A stretch of DNA of 64,000 nt from positions 248,001 through 312,000 of the forward strand of contig JACKJI010000001.1 of assembly GCA_020638035.1 (NCBI GenBank), in the 5' to 3' direction. Each line of letters opens with the position of its first letter. The stretch's first letter is position 1. Positions 28,720 through 40,917 of this stretch are shown piece after piece. A model generated the notes under the pieces. That model searched no databases and was not told the origin of the DNA. It worked only from the letters and a program-made list of their open reading frames with translations. Position numbers and translations under genes: made by a program. The DNA is from Hyphomicrobiaceae bacterium. GTDB taxonomy: Bacteria > Pseudomonadota > Alphaproteobacteria > Rhizobiales > Hyphomicrobiaceae.

Positions 28720-30024
28720 TCACTCCCCCACGCCCTGCTGCACGCGGATCTCGACCGAGCGGCGATGCGCCTCGAGCCCTTCGGCGCGCGCCAGGGACAT
28801 AGCTGCTGGTGCCAACCTGTCGAGCGCGGCCGCGTCGAGCTTCAGGATCGAAGTGCGCTTCATGAAATCGAGTACACCCAGCCCGGAGGAGAACCGGGCG
28901 CTGCGGGCCGTTGGCAGCACATGGTTGGATCCAGCCACGTAGTCACCGATCACCTCGGGCGTATAGCGGCCGATGAAAATGGCGCCAGCGTTGCGCACCT
29001 GGGCGGCCAGCGTTTCAGCGTCGGCGGTGGCGATCTCCAGATGCTCGGCCGCGAACCGGTCAGCAAGCGCTGGTGCCTCGTCAAGGGAGCGCAGCACGAT
29101 GGTGGCGCCGAACACCTGCCAGCTCTCGCCCGCGATGTTGCCACGCGAGAGCGTCTGCAATTGACGTGCGACGGCGGCCTCGACCGCGTCGGCAAAAGCG
29201 GCATCGTCGGTCATCAACACCGACTGGGCTGCCGTATCATGCTCGGCCTGCGCCAGCAGGTCCGCGGCGATCCACTCCGGATCGTTGTCCTTGTCCGCGA
29301 TCACGAGCACCTCAGACGGGCCGGCGATGGAATCGATGCCGACGGTTCCAAACACCTGGCGCTTGGCGGCGGCGACATAGGCATTGCCCGGACCGACGAT
29401 CTTGACCACCGGCGCGATCGTCTCCGTGCCATAGGCGAGCGCGGCGACGGCTTGCGCCCCGCCGATGCGGTAGATCTCGCCGACGCCCGCAATATCGGCA
29501 GCGGCAAGCACCAGCGGATTCAATTCGCCACGCGGCGTCGGCACCACCATGACGATACGCGGCACACCAGCGACGTGTGCCGGCACTGCATTCATGAGGA
29601 CCGAACTCGGATAGGAGGCAAGACCGCCGGGCACATAAAGACCGGCCGACTCGACGGCCGTCCAGCGGTGGCCAAGCTCGACACCAACCTCGTCGGTATA
29701 GCGATCATCACCAGGGCGCTGGCGGGCATGATGATCGACGATGCGCTGCCGGGCGAGCTCCAGGGCATCGAGCGTCTCGCTGCTGCAGCTCGCCCGCGCA
29801 GCCTTGATCTCCCCAGCACTGATGCGCAAGCCGACCTGGTCGAGATCGACGCTGTCGAAGCGCTTGGAGTAGGCAATGAGCGCACGGTCACCGTCACGAC
29901 GCACCGTTTCGACGATTTCGCGCACTGCCGCATCGACGTCCGCCGACACCTCGCGCTTCTCGGCGAGGAACGACTTGAAGGCTGCCTCGAACGCGGGGTC
30001 CGCCGTTGTCAGGCGCTTCGGCAT
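28720..30024 (-). CDS. hisD: Histidinol dehydrogenase
   Basis: HisD oxidises histidinol to histidine in two NAD-dependent steps, ending histidine biosynthesis in the cytoplasm. The 434-residue product is full length and starts [16 protein letters not shown]. Family motifs include [58 protein letters not shown] and [15 protein letters not shown], which provides zinc and catalytic residues. [20 protein letters not shown] is the C-terminal zinc-site block. It heads the hisD-UPF0262-phosphatase group on the minus strand. Confidence 0.97.
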   Translation of the reverse strand: MPKRLTTADPAFEAAFKSFLAEKREVSADVDAAVREIVETVRRDGDRALIAYSKRFDSVDLDQVGLRISAGEIKAARASCSSETLDALELARQRIVDHHARQRPGDDRYTDEVGVELGHRWTAVESAGLYVPGGLASYPSSVLMNAVPAHVAGVPRIVMVVPTPRGELNPLVLAAADIAGVGEIYRIGGAQAVAALAYGTETIAPVVKIVGPGNAYVAAAKRQVFGTVGIDSIAGPSEVLVIADKDNDPEWIAADLLAQAEHDTAAQSVLMTDDAAFADAVEAAVARQLQTLSRGNIAGESWQVFGATIVLRSLDEAPALADRFAAEHLEIATADAETLAAQVRNAGAIFIGRYTPEVIGDYVAGSNHVLPTARSARFSSGLGVLDFMKRTSILKLDAAALDRLAPAAMSLARAEGLEAHRRSVEIRVQQGVGE

Positions 30025-30217
30025 TTCGTCACCGGCCTTGGGGGCCGCTCCTCTATCTCATGTACGGCTGCGTGAGGCGCGAGCCCCGCTACTCCCGTTC
30101 CGATTCGATCCCCAACGGCTTCCCGCCGTCCGATCATCCGCGCTGCCAGACGGCACGGCCACTCGTCTTTCGATCAACGCTCGAGGCTGCTTGGAAACCT
30201 GCCGGGCGCCGGCTGCC

Positions 30218-30682
30218 TCACGTCTTGCCCTTCTCGTCATGGCTCGGCACGCGGCGGGCGCGCCAAGCCGCGCCGAGATCCTTCAGCTCCGCCTCGACAC
30301 ACTCGACCTCCAGCTCGATGGCACCGCCACCAGCGAAGTCGAGGCGGATGCGACCTGCCGGATCGTGCTCTCCAGCCGGCTCAAAGGTGACCGCCAGCAG
30401 CGACAGGAAGGCGTTGCGCATCCTGAGGTCGATGCCTGTCAGGCGCACACTCAGCACGCGCTCGAACCGCAACCCGGCCCGGCGGCGTTCGCGCGGCGGC
30501 TTGCGGCCCGCCAAGACGGCGGCCACCGCACCCGCCCAGTCGAACCTGCTGATGACGGCGGCAAATCGCTTCTGGCGCGGCAGATAGGCCATGTCACCGA
30601 CGCGCACGACCGCGTCCTGAACGTGCGCGGAAATCACGGCCAGGTCGTCGGCGTCGAGCGCGATCAGCTTGAGAGGGATCAT
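30218..30682 (-). CDS. DUF2948 family protein
   Basis: A 154-residue conserved alphaproteobacterial protein without a known role. Typical elements are LKLIALDADDLAVISAHVQD, VGDMAYLPRQKRFAAVISRF and LSLLAVTFEP followed by AGRIRLDFAGGGAIELEVEC. It is soluble and lies between murA and hisD, as in other Rhizobiales. Confidence 0.88.
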   Translation of the reverse strand: MIPLKLIALDADDLAVISAHVQDAVVRVGDMAYLPRQKRFAAVISRFDWAGAVAAVLAGRKPPRERRRAGLRFERVLSVRLTGIDLRMRNAFLSLLAVTFEPAGEHDPAGRIRLDFAGGGAIELEVECVEAELKDLGAAWRARRVPSHDEKGKT

Positions 30683-30863
30683 CGGCGGCTGGCTGAGTTG
30701 CGGTTCTGGCGCGACGGGCGGAATGCTGGCGCGAACCGGTCAAGGCCGCGCAACTGGCGCGAGTGATAACCGGCCGGGCCGGCCGGTGCAACAGAACGCA
30801 GTCGATCCGCTCGCATTCGCATGACATCTCGCGGGCGGATGCGGTCATGCGCCGCAGGATCGA

Positions 30864-32156
30864 TCAGCCCGCGCTGATACGTTCGATATTCGCTCCACAC
30901 CGGGTGAGTTTCTCCTCCAGGCGCTCGAAGCCACGGTCCAGGTGGTAGACGCGGTTGATCATCGTCTCTCCCTCGGCCACCAGCCCGGCGATGACCAGCG
31001 AGACCGAGGCACGCAGATCGGTCGCCATCACCGGCGCACCCCGCAGCCTCGGCACGCCTTTGATGGTCGCCGTGTCTCCATGCAGCTTGATGTCCGCGCC
31101 GAGTCGGGCCAGCTCCTGGACGTGCATGAAGCGGTTCTCGAAGATCGTCTCGCGGATGACGCTGGTGCCGTGCGCGGTGGTCACCAGAGCCATCAGCTGA
31201 GCCTGCAAATCGGTAGGAAAGCCGGGAAACGGCTGGGTTTCGATCGACACCGGCCCGATGCCGGCACCGTTGCGGGTGACGCGGATTCCGCCCTCCACCG
31301 GAGTAACGGACGCTCCAACGGCCTCCAGCACATCAAGCGCGGTTTCCAGAAGCTCCACACGCGTCCCCTCAAGCGTGACATCGCCCCCCGTGGCAGCGAC
31401 GGCATAGGCAAAAGTCCCGGTCTCGATACGGTCGGGCAGCACGGCGTGAACCGCGCCTTCGAGCCGGTCTCGGCCCTGGATCCGCAGCGTCGAGGAGCCG
31501 ATGCCCTCGATGCGGCAGCCCATCTTGACGAGGCACTCCGCGACGTCTCCGATCTCAGGCTCACGGGCGGCGTTCTCGATCACGGTCTCACCCTTCGCAA
31601 GGGCGGCGGCGAGCAGAACATTATGTGTGGCGCCTACCGAGACCTTCGGGAAGACGACTCGGTTCCCCTGCAATCCTTTTGGTGCCTTGGCGACGACATA
31701 GCCGGCGTCGATGTCGATCTGCGCGCCCAGTTCCTTGAGACCCTGTAGATGCAGGTCCACCGGCCGGGTGCCGATCGCACAGCCGCCGGGCAGCGACACG
31801 CGCGCCTCGCCCATGCGCGCCAGCAGGGGGCCGAGCACCCAGAAGCTCGCCCGCATGCGGCTCACCATCTCGTAGGGTGCGGTGGTATCGACGATGTCCC
31901 GCGCGGTGAGATGGAACGTCTCGCCCAGGTGCTGCGAGACACCAGGTCGCTTGCCATCGACGGCAAGATCGACCCCGTGATTACGCAGAATGCGGGCCAG
32001 TAGGTTGACGTCTGCCAGGTTCGGCACGTTCTTCAGCGTCAGCCGGTCTGCGGTCAACAGGCTGGCGATCATCAGCGGCAGGGCCGCATTCTTGGCCCCG
32101 GAGATGGGGATGGTCCCCTCGAGCCGATTGCCACCGACAATTTTGATACGGTCCAT
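30864..32156 (-). CDS. murA: UDP-N-acetylglucosamine 1-carboxyvinyltransferase
   Basis: MurA adds enolpyruvate from PEP to UDP-GlcNAc, the first committed step of peptidoglycan synthesis. The 430-residue reading starts [20 protein letters not shown] with Lys22-Asn23 of the active site. Cys126 in [18 protein letters not shown] is the residue modified by fosfomycin, so the enzyme should be sensitive in principle. Later motifs are [34 protein letters not shown] and [15 protein letters not shown]. It is complete. Confidence 0.97.
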   Translation of the reverse strand: MDRIKIVGGNRLEGTIPISGAKNAALPLMIASLLTADRLTLKNVPNLADVNLLARILRNHGVDLAVDGKRPGVSQHLGETFHLTARDIVDTTAPYEMVSRMRASFWVLGPLLARMGEARVSLPGGCAIGTRPVDLHLQGLKELGAQIDIDAGYVVAKAPKGLQGNRVVFPKVSVGATHNVLLAAALAKGETVIENAAREPEIGDVAECLVKMGCRIEGIGSSTLRIQGRDRLEGAVHAVLPDRIETGTFAYAVAATGGDVTLEGTRVELLETALDVLEAVGASVTPVEGGIRVTRNGAGIGPVSIETQPFPGFPTDLQAQLMALVTTAHGTSVIRETIFENRFMHVQELARLGADIKLHGDTATIKGVPRLRGAPVMATDLRASVSLVIAGLVAEGETMINRVYHLDRGFERLEEKLTRCGANIERISAG

Positions 32157-32300
32157 GTTTTGCTCTTCCGCCCCGATCCCCTTGTCACCGCGCCTGCATG
32201 CCGCGACCAGTGCTCCATTCCACTGGTCCTGCTCGTGTGCATGCCGGCCCGGCAATGCTGCTCGTCCGTCAATTCGTCGCGTTACCCTGCAACGCCGCTT

Positions 32301-32501
32301 TCATTCTCGCGTTCGTGGCGGCGCGCACGGAGCGGCAGGCGGCAAGTCATCCGCAACCACCCCGAAATCCGGCTCCACCTTCGCACGGGCACGCGACTGA
32401 TCCTTACGCCGCTTCAGATTGGCCCGAAGCTGTGCCTCCAAGCGCTCCCCCCGCGATCGAGCAGCGCCCTTTCCCGTCCCGGCATTCTTGTTGGCCGACA
32501 T
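32301..32501 (-). CDS. Small basic conserved protein upstream of murA
   Basis: The ATG at 32501 follows AGGAG and gives 66 residues: MSANKNAGTGKGAARSRGER, then a helical arginine-rich stretch (LEAQLRANLKRRKDQSRARA) and a proline-rich tail. Similar short Lys/Arg-rich proteins precede murA in related genomes, which supports a real gene. I do not know a function; nucleic-acid binding is possible from charge alone. Confidence 0.6.
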   Translation of the reverse strand: MSANKNAGTGKGAARSRGERLEAQLRANLKRRKDQSRARAKVEPDFGVVADDLPPAAPCAPPRTRE

Positions 32502-33163
32502 CGATTGCTCCTGTGACCACCGTGAAGCAGCACAACTCGGCATGGCCGCCTTGATTGCCCTGCGCAGGCGCTTCCTGCCAGTTTTCCCTCCGCTTGGCAG
32601 GCACGGACCATGCTTGGATTTGCAAGGCAAGCGGAACCTGCATATCCGTGTGCAAAACCTCAACGTGAACCAACCGTGTGCGGCGCAACTGTTGCCGCCC
32701 CCGGCACGCCACGAAACCTTGCCTTTGGTCGATCTTGAACTCACCCTCCGGACACGGGTTTCTGATCGTCTTTCGGCCACTGGACCAGTCGGCAGCCTGC
32801 CTTACCGATTCGCACCGGGCGATCACCCCGCCAGCAGGCATGGTCCAATACCACGAAGTCCTAAGGTCCGGACCCTAGTCCAGGCGCCAGCCTGAGGCCT
32901 GAACCGGCCCCCTTCACGGGGGCTGACGCTACCGAACAACGCCAATCGTCCGCCCTGTTGAACGCCCCGTGCTTGCGCCTTGCTCCTTGGAAAACGTTGT
33001 GGCAGTGTGCGCCCGCTTCGGCAGCCTGAGGCTCCGGAGCCGGGTCTTTGTTGCCTGTCCGTTTTGTCCGACATATGCCTGACCTCGCCTGGAATTCGAT
33101 CTCAGGCGGAGCGGCCACAGTCAAGACAAGGCGGGCGGAGCCGTCGCAAGACCTTTGAGATCC
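32502..33163. other. Gene-poor interval before tRNA-Thr
   Basis: About 660 bases without a coding region I can support; several open frames on both strands have no family features or ribosome sites. A GC-rich hairpin (GCCCCC, loop, GGGGGC) lies near 32907-32923. The tRNA-Thr promoter should be at the right end. Confidence 0.4.
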
Positions 33164-33238
<75 letters not shown>

Positions 33239-33433
33239 TGAAAATTCAAATGATTGCAAGGACTTGAGGCGCAAATCGACGTAGCGCCCAAGAGGCCGTT
33301 TTGGCTTCGGGGTAGAAGCCGGGAAGTGCAACCGGTATTAGCGAATCGGTGAGCAATGCTCGCCGCTCCCAACTGAAAATCAATCTTGTTCGACTAGGCT
33401 CACCCTCCTGTTCCGCATCGAGAGGCAGCCCCC

Positions 33434-34264
33434 GTGCGCGTTTTCGGCATGATCCAATCGCTCGTCCCAGAGCTTCAGCCACAGAAGACGAAAATCCATC
33501 TGGCAACCGAGCGCGGCGCTCCCTTCAGGCTCGACGTTTTTGCCTCTGGGGGCTTCCCCGAGTGGCAGCGTTACCAGACACAGCGCAACTTCGAGCGCCC
33601 CTTCGTGCTCTCATTGTTGAAGCTGCCGGAGCGTGAACGATGGCTATTCGGCGGTGTGCATATGGTCGACGGGCCATGCGAGCGCAGACGGTCACCCGAA
33701 AACGACGAGGAATATTTCCATTACCCCTTGAACGAACACGAAGGCGCGACAGAGCTGACAGGGAGACTGGTCGCGGCATTTCGGCGACCTGGGCGACAAT
33801 CTTACTTGAATGCGGAAACATGGATTGACCAGATCCACTTGGCCGAGGTGTATCCAAAACGACTTTCGATCGGCGATTTTCCCGGTTACCGCTCGGTCGA
33901 GCTCACCTTTGACGAACTCCGCCTGCTGGCCAAACAGGGCACCGACTCATGGCGTTCGTCGCTGTCGAGCGTTGGCGGTGTCTACCTCATCTCCGATACG
34001 GAAAGCGGCCATCTGTACGTCGGCTCGGCGTCTGGCGCCGGCGGCATCTGGCAACGCTGGTCGGATTATGCTGCGACCGGCCACGGTGGGAACGTCGAAC
34101 TGCGAACCGTCATCAACGGGTCTGGCTTGGAGCGCGCTCGGGCTTTCCGCTTTTCCATTCTGGAGATCGCCGACATTCATACGGGCGATGCCGATGTGAT
34201 CGCCCGCGAATGCCATTGGAAGCGCGCACTCCTGAGCCGCAGCCATGGATTGAATGGGAATTGA
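33434..34264 (+). CDS. GIY-YIG nuclease domain protein
   Basis: The 276-residue protein has an unassigned N-terminal domain (about 1-170) and a C-terminal GIY-YIG-like nuclease domain. GVYLISDTESGHLYVGSASG carries GVY (182-184) and YVG (195-197); GIWQRWSDYA has the catalytic Arg208, and RECHWKRALLS near the end has the acidic residue of the fold. The N-terminal part includes WLFGGVHMVDG and DFPGYRSVELTF, seen in small uncharacterised relatives in islands. The GTG at 33434, after GAGAGG, is preferred over ATG 33449. It lies 195 bases after tRNA-Thr, a favoured site for mobile DNA. The target is unknown. Confidence 0.78.
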   Translation: MRVFGMIQSLVPELQPQKTKIHLATERGAPFRLDVFASGGFPEWQRYQTQRNFERPFVLSLLKLPERERWLFGGVHMVDGPCERRRSPENDEEYFHYPLNEHEGATELTGRLVAAFRRPGRQSYLNAETWIDQIHLAEVYPKRLSIGDFPGYRSVELTFDELRLLAKQGTDSWRSSLSSVGGVYLISDTESGHLYVGSASGAGGIWQRWSDYAATGHGGNVELRTVINGSGLERARAFRFSILEIADIHTGDADVIARECHWKRALLSRSHGLNGN

Positions 34265-34394
34265 ATCTCAGCCGCAACCGATCCACCCAATTGTTGCATG
34301 CGCCTCTCGTTGAGCTGCCACACAGCTCGACCTGATGAGTTCCAATCGATATCCGAGACCAGACCCGTTTCGCTCACCCGGCTCGGCGCAGATT

Positions 34395-35306
34395 TCACCA
34401 CCAGACCCTGTTGCCCCACATCCATTGCTCCGGGCATTCGCGGATCCACGCTTCAAACTGCCTTAGCATCTCGGCCTGTATGTCGCGGATATCCTGTCCG
34501 ATGTTGCTGGTGCGAGGCACGCGGACTTCGCGCATGTCGATGGCGAAGCGGGTTGACGTGCCGATGCGCTTACAGCGCGCGATCCATACCCGCGCACCGA
34601 CCCTGCGCGCGATGATGGCGGCGATCGGCTGGGTACTGGCGAGGTGCGCGAAGAAGGGAACCGGAATACCGCGCCGGTAATACTGGTCACAAACCAGACC
34701 AAGACGACCGCCGCGCCGTACGAAATCGGAGATGACACGGGCCGTCTTGCGATCCTCTGAGTCTTCTTGCTCCTCGTTGCCGCGACCAAATAGGCCGCCG
34801 GGATAGAGATCCTTGCGCAATCGTTTGAGATAACTGTCGACGAGCGGATTCTTGACCGAGCGGTAGACGGCGGCGGGATTGGCGCCAACAGAAGCGAGCG
34901 GCCAGATCGCCAGCTCCCAGTTGCCCATGTGGAGACTGACGCCGATCGCCGAGCCTAGTTTGCCGCCATAGCGTGCCAGCAAAGCCGGGTTGCGGATTTC
35001 GATGCGCGAGGTATCGGCAATGATGCGGTCGATGAGCATCGTCTCGACCATGACGCGGCCAAGGTTCTCCCAATGCGCCATACATATGGCGAGCCGCTCC
35101 GCTTCACTCTTTTCCGGAAAAGCGATGCGCAAATTGGCGAGCGCACGCTCATGTCGCTTCTTGGCATATCGCGGAGCGAGCCTCCGCCACGCTGCAGCGG
35201 ACACCGAAGCGGCGGCATCGATTGGCGCGAGCCGCACCAGCCCCGCCACCGCACGCAACGCGACATACTCCAGTCGCATTCGAAATTTGCCGATCTCGTC
35301 CGCCAT
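34395..35306 (-). CDS. LpxL/HtrB-like lysophospholipid (lipid A) acyltransferase
   Basis: Members add a secondary acyl chain to lipid A precursor at the inner membrane. The 303-residue protein has the domain blocks: an N-terminal hydrophobic helix (LEYVALRAVAGLVRLA), SLHMGNWELAIWPLA with the HX4E catalytic pair (His126, Glu131), YRSVKNPLVDSYLKRLRKDL, LGLVCDQYYRRGIPVPFFA, and the C-terminal ECPEQWMWGNRVWW. The last is the usual W-x-W-x-H-x-R-W region in a slightly altered form. It is complete. The exact acyl chain and position cannot be predicted. Confidence 0.9.
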   Translation of the reverse strand: MADEIGKFRMRLEYVALRAVAGLVRLAPIDAAASVSAAAWRRLAPRYAKKRHERALANLRIAFPEKSEAERLAICMAHWENLGRVMVETMLIDRIIADTSRIEIRNPALLARYGGKLGSAIGVSLHMGNWELAIWPLASVGANPAAVYRSVKNPLVDSYLKRLRKDLYPGGLFGRGNEEQEDSEDRKTARVISDFVRRGGRLGLVCDQYYRRGIPVPFFAHLASTQPIAAIIARRVGARVWIARCKRIGTSTRFAIDMREVRVPRTSNIGQDIRDIQAEMLRQFEAWIRECPEQWMWGNRVWW

Positions 35307-35540
35307 CCCCGACCACCGCTTCAGTCCCCCGCCGCGAGCAAGAAGCGTTGAGAGCTACGTTGTCAACCGTACTGCGAGTACGCCTCCTTGCTTACAGTGG
35401 GGGAAACGTCAGGACATCCTCGCGTTCGCTAACGCCTACGGCCTCGGAGCGACTGGAAAAATGGATTTCAGGAGCAGAAACTAAGGCCACTGTAAACTTC
35501 CAGGGACTGCACAATCGAGCAACTGATTACGCACCAGGCT

Positions 35541-35897
35541 AAGGCTTCACGGCGCCGTTGTGTGGGGCAAAAATGCAGGCTGATCTAGGGAGATGATCAT
35601 GGCTCGAACCGCATCCCGTTCCAGAAGGGTCTCTCGGAGGGCCGCTTTCAGGCTCTCTACCGGGACGAGGAGACGTGCCGCGCACTTGTCGTGGCGTGGC
35701 GCTGGCCGAACGGCTTCGTGTGCCCGACGTGCGGCGGCGTCGATCACTGTATCGTCGGTCCGAGGAAGCTCTTCCAGTGCAACGCCTGCCGTCGACAGAC
35801 CTCACCGACGGCCGGCACGGTCTTCGCCTCCACGAAGGTGCCGCTCACGACCTGGTTCCGCGCCATGTACCTGATCACGCAGACCAAGCAGGGGATC
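35541..35897 (+). pseudogene. IS1595-family transposase remnant
   Basis: The frame reading IPFQKGLSEGRFQALYRDEE, then WRWPNGFVCPTCGG and FQCNACRRQTSPTAGTVFAS, is the zinc-ribbon N-terminus of IS1595-family transposases. It has no in-frame start: the natural ATG near 35599 is one base out of phase, consistent with a small deletion, and a stop lies at 35586. After LITQTKQGI the sequence changes into the end of an IS1182 transposase, so the DDE domain is missing. The left end of the element is probably the GGCTTCACGG near 35541. Confidence 0.75.
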
Positions 35898-36971
35898 AAG
35901 CCGTTCACCGGCCGGACAGATGTAGATGTCGTCCACAGCAACGTACACGAAATCGGCTTTGTCGAAGCGGCCGACTGCAGCAGCGTTGGACGTGAGCGGC
36001 TTTGACAAGGTGACGGCGATGCCGGCCTTCTCGGCGGCGACGATCTCTTCGCCGCTGTAGTAGCCCTTGTCGGCGACAGCTTCGATCGACTCGCTCGCCA
36101 TCACGTCCTTCGCCGCACGCGCCATCATCGACAGCGCATCGCGATCGTAGCCAAGGTTCGTCACCTCGTGTGCCACGATAAGGTGATGCTTGGTCTCGAC
36201 GACGCTCTGCACGTTGTAGCCAGCCACGCGCGGTTGCTTGCTCGTCGTTGCCATGGCCCGGCAGTACGGGTCTGTCAGCGACACTTGCGTCTCGCCAGTC
36301 GCATCCATGCGCTGCTCGACGGCGCGCAGCGAGCGGGCTTCCTTACGGTAGTGGGCGAGCTTCTTGACGGCGCGCGACACGCGCGCCTCGACGGGAGCCA
36401 TGCCGGTCTTCGCCAGGACCTCGTCGGCGCGATCGAGTTCCGCCATGTAGCGGTTGATCGCTTCGTCGATCTCGCCCAGCCGGCGCTTGAGCTTCTCGCG
36501 CGTGTAGCTCCTCGCCTTGGCGTTGACCGCTGTGAACTTGCTGCCGTCGATGGCGACCACGCTGGCATCCAGCAGGTCGATGTCGCGGCATAACGCAACG
36601 AACTGCCGACAGGCCTTGCGGATGGCGGGGCCATTGTCCCGACGAAAATCGGCAATCGCTTTGAAGTCGGGCTTAAGCCGGCCCGTCAGCCAGATCAGTT
36701 CCAGGTTGCGGCCGCACTCGCGCTCGAGCCGCCGCGACGACTGCACGTGGTTGAGGTAGCCGTAGAGACAGAGCTTCAGCATTGTCGCTGGATGATATCC
36801 GGGTCGGCCGGTTGCCTCCGGCTCGACGTCGAAGCCGAGCGTGGTGAGATCCAGCATGTCGATGAAGGCATCGACCGCGCGGACTGGATTGTCCGTTTTG
36901 ACATAGTCCTCGATGCAATCGGGCAGCAGAGTCGACGGGTTCCGATCCTGCCCCTCGATGAACCGCTTCAT
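35898..36971 (-). pseudogene. IS1182-family transposase, C-terminally truncated
   Basis: From ATG 36971 the protein reads MKRFIEGQDRNPSTLLPDCI, then NPVRAVDAFIDMLDL and TGRPGYHPATMLKLCLYGYL, the DUF772 N-terminus of IS1182/IS1272-type transposases. The DDE part shows SVVAIDGSKFTAVN, SLTDPYCRAMAT and EAVADKGYYSGEEIV. It stops matching after DIYICPAGERL, where the zinc-binding and final catalytic region should follow, because the DNA changes to the IS1595 remnant. It is about 355 residues against 478 for the intact copy in this window and only moderately similar to it, so the two are different elements. Confidence 0.87.
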
Positions 36972-37050
36972 GAGAGCCCCCGCTCGCAACACGGAAATTC
37001 TATCATCCTTCGCGGGTCGCCCAGCCTGTCCGCCTACGTTTTCACACGGG
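35898..37050 (-). mobile_element. Truncated IS1182-family element
   Basis: This partial element carries a transposase cut at its C-terminus and joined to an IS1595 remnant on the left. On the right, CTACGTTTTCACACGG near 37034-37049 resembles the terminal repeat seen at the ends of the intact IS1182 copy further along. The left boundary is approximate because the joined sequences share a few bases. Confidence 0.7.
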
Positions 37051-37387
37051 CTGTCTGCACAGCAACGGCCCGCGGGGAACGCTTCCGTGCTGGCGTCCGA
37101 CACCATGCCGGGAATTGCCTCTGCGGCTGCTAGGCCAGAACCGCCCCATCCGTTCCCACTTTCGAACGAGTCTTAGTGAGGCTGCAAACACAGTCTCTGA
37201 CACGAGGCCTCAGAAGCACCCCGGAAAAGGAATTCTAGGGCCAGAGACTTCGGGTGCATGGGCGCATTGCGCGGCGAGGATTTTGCTATGTAGACCGTGC
37301 CGGGGTCGGGTGGCCGGCCGCCAACCTCGTGAGATCACGACGGTTTCCGCAAAGGGGGCGGAAAAGGAAATTTAAGTGGGAACTGGT
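37051..37387. other. Interval between the truncated IS1182 and tRNA-Ala
   Basis: About 340 bases with no supported gene. The rest of the interrupted IS1595 element is not found here, so the junction is not a simple insertion of one element into the other. Confidence 0.4.
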
Positions 37388-37463
<76 letters not shown>

Positions 37464-37674
37464 GATCCGGTTGGGAACGGGTGCCGTTTGGCACCCGTCG
37501 AAGCCGCTTGAATAGGGCGTTCGCCCCTAAACTGCAAGCGGGAATTTGTTAGCGTGACGTGGTCCGGTACCTGCCCCCGCAGAACCTCAAAAGACCGGAG
37601 ATTGGGTAGGCCCGCGCCGCCTCAGCGATTGTCAGCTCAACGTTGCTGTGAAAAGCCCCGTCGGTCACCGGCCA

Positions 37675-38040
37675 TCACGGCTCGTCGTCGCCGCCGCCGC
37701 GCCCGCCGACGATGGTGTTTACATCTCCGCCATCCTCCTCCTCGTCCTCAAGGAAGGTGTCGTCGGCATCATCCTCAACCGCTTCGGTATCCTCGATATC
37801 CTCGATATCGTCCTCGGACGTTTCCGCCGCTTCGTCGTCCTTGACGACCTCCTTCTTGGCCTTGCGCGGTGCCTTCTCTTCGTCCTTGAAGAGCACACCG
37901 ACCGGTCCGGACGCGATCACATAAATCGTCCCGCAGATCGGACAGACGATCGGATCACGATTGAGATCGTAGAATCGGGCGCCGCATTCGTCGCTCTGGC
38001 ACGTGCGCTTGGTGCCGCGCGCTTGCTTGGTCGTCGCCAT
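37675..38040 (-). CDS. TIGR02300 (FYDLN acid) family protein
   Basis: A 121-residue protein with two parts. The N-terminal half is a zinc-ribbon-like unit (KRTCQSDECGARFYDLNRDP, IVCPICGTIY) with Cys14, Cys19, Cys33 and Cys36 and the family FYDLN motif. The C-terminal half is extremely acidic (runs of Asp and Glu to residue 110) with a glycine-rich end. Its function is unknown. It diverges from aroA by 256 bases, its usual neighbour in alphaproteobacteria. Confidence 0.92.
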   Translation of the reverse strand: MATTKQARGTKRTCQSDECGARFYDLNRDPIVCPICGTIYVIASGPVGVLFKDEEKAPRKAKKEVVKDDEAAETSEDDIEDIEDTEAVEDDADDTFLEDEEEDGGDVNTIVGGRGGGDDEP

Positions 38041-38140
38041 GGCTTGAGCCTCGGGAGTTTGCAGAAATGAGGGTGGGGTCTGCCACAGCCGGCAGACCTT
38101 GTCAAAAGCAAATCCGGCCAGCCCCCGTATCCCGCATTGA

Positions 38141-39625
<1,485 letters not shown>

Positions 39626-39999
39626 ACGAAGACGGCGGCGACGGGCCAATCGCGTCGCTAGCAGCCGTGACGCAACCAAGCGGGGGCAGTCGACACAGAA
39701 TCCCAGTGGAAATTCTATATTCGCAAAAGTGTTCGACTTTGGCATCACGCGAACCACATGAGTGCAATCGACCGGCGTTGACCTGGTACAGCTCCTTTGG
39801 CATCATGAACGATGGGTGCGGGAACGACTTAATTGTCGGCCTGAAAAACTGCAGGAACGCTCCGTTGAAGCCAGCAAACACCATTAGGAAGACACTTGGT
39901 AAAGACCGTCTCGTTGGACTTTTTTGTCTTTGCCGAGAAACACTGTTCAGGTTCCAGATTGATCAACAGCGCAAAGGGCCAAAGCTTACATTTCCGGAT
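39626..39999. other. Interval after aroA, no supported gene
   Basis: About 370 bases. An upstream in-frame extension of the next gene crosses part of it, but it has no protein-like features and the signal peptide begins at 40000. Base composition shifts to AT-richer from about 39700, marking the left edge of an accessory insert. Confidence 0.4.
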
Positions 40000-40830
40000 A
40001 TGGTGCTCGGACGATGGCGGCTCGTATCTGGTGCATTTTCATACTTGGCGCTCATAGTAATTCCGTTTGCGTTGCCTATCTCAACCAGTCACGCCGCGTT
40101 TATCGAGGTTGACCAAGATATTGTTTTTACGACTAGTTGTCGCGTAGCGCTTGAAGGTGAGATCAAACAGGGAGATTTTGAAAAGTTTGCTGAAACGATT
40201 CTGCAGGGCTGGGGCCTTGGGTGCTCACACTATTCGATAGTACTGTCTTCTAATGGTGGTAATGTCGTTGAAGCTATCAAAATCGGACGTTTAGTCAGAG
40301 AACTCGCCGCACACACATGGGCTCCCAGCAACACGCCCGGACGCACTTCATGTTCGAATTATCGATTTAAGCCGCGCGGTGGCTGCGTTTGTTTCAGCGC
40401 ATGTTCCCTAATCTGGGCGGCGGGAGTACAGCGAGGCGGGGATTACGTTTACATGCATCGCCCCTATTTCAAGAAACAATTAGATGACCCATTTAGCAGA
40501 CAATCTATCCAAGCTTATCGTAGTGCATTTGATCTCACTAGAGATTATTTGCATGAAATGAATGTTCCAGAGATGGTCATAGAAAAAATGCTCGCCACAT
40601 CAAGTGTGAAGGGCGCCCGATTAGACCGGCGCGAATTGCAAATGATGGAAGTCGACCCTATTTATGAGGAGCTTATACTTCGCGAATGTGGCTCTAACAG
40701 TAAAAAAATACGAACAGTTCACACTGAATGTAAGCTTGCGTTCCAATCGAAACATTCACGTCGCCTAAGGGCAAACGCTGAAACTTACATCAAAAAGTTT
40801 AAAGGCTCGTCCCCACAATCTCCCAGGTAA
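40000..40830 (+). CDS. Secreted ClpP/crotonase-fold protease-like protein
   Basis: The ATG at 40000 begins a signal peptide (MVLGRWRLVSGAFSYLALIV to about ISTSHA) and gives 276 residues. The following domain resembles periplasmic ClpP-like proteins: YSIVLSSNGGNVVEAIKIGR corresponds to the N-S-P-G-G-x-V oxyanion strand, CVCFSACSLIWAAGV holds the candidate nucleophile Ser133, and YVYMHRPYF the candidate His153. The third residue may be Asp163. Helical basic sequence follows. The stretch is AT-richer and uses more A/T-ending codons than aroA or cmk, suggesting recent transfer. Protease activity is inferred from motif order only. Confidence 0.68.
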   Translation: MVLGRWRLVSGAFSYLALIVIPFALPISTSHAAFIEVDQDIVFTTSCRVALEGEIKQGDFEKFAETILQGWGLGCSHYSIVLSSNGGNVVEAIKIGRLVRELAAHTWAPSNTPGRTSCSNYRFKPRGGCVCFSACSLIWAAGVQRGGDYVYMHRPYFKKQLDDPFSRQSIQAYRSAFDLTRDYLHEMNVPEMVIEKMLATSSVKGARLDRRELQMMEVDPIYEELILRECGSNSKKIRTVHTECKLAFQSKHSRRLRANAETYIKKFKGSSPQSPR

Positions 40831-40917
40831 AATATTTCTAATCCTAAGGCACCATTGTGCACGGTGTCAGGGCCGTTCAGCGATTAGCGATGAATGCTGC
40901 ATCTGCTCAGGGCCGCT

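Noticed and set aside
28681..30075. 464-residue antisense open frame over hisD
   Set aside because: It has no recognised domain or ribosome site and overlaps a complete hisD.
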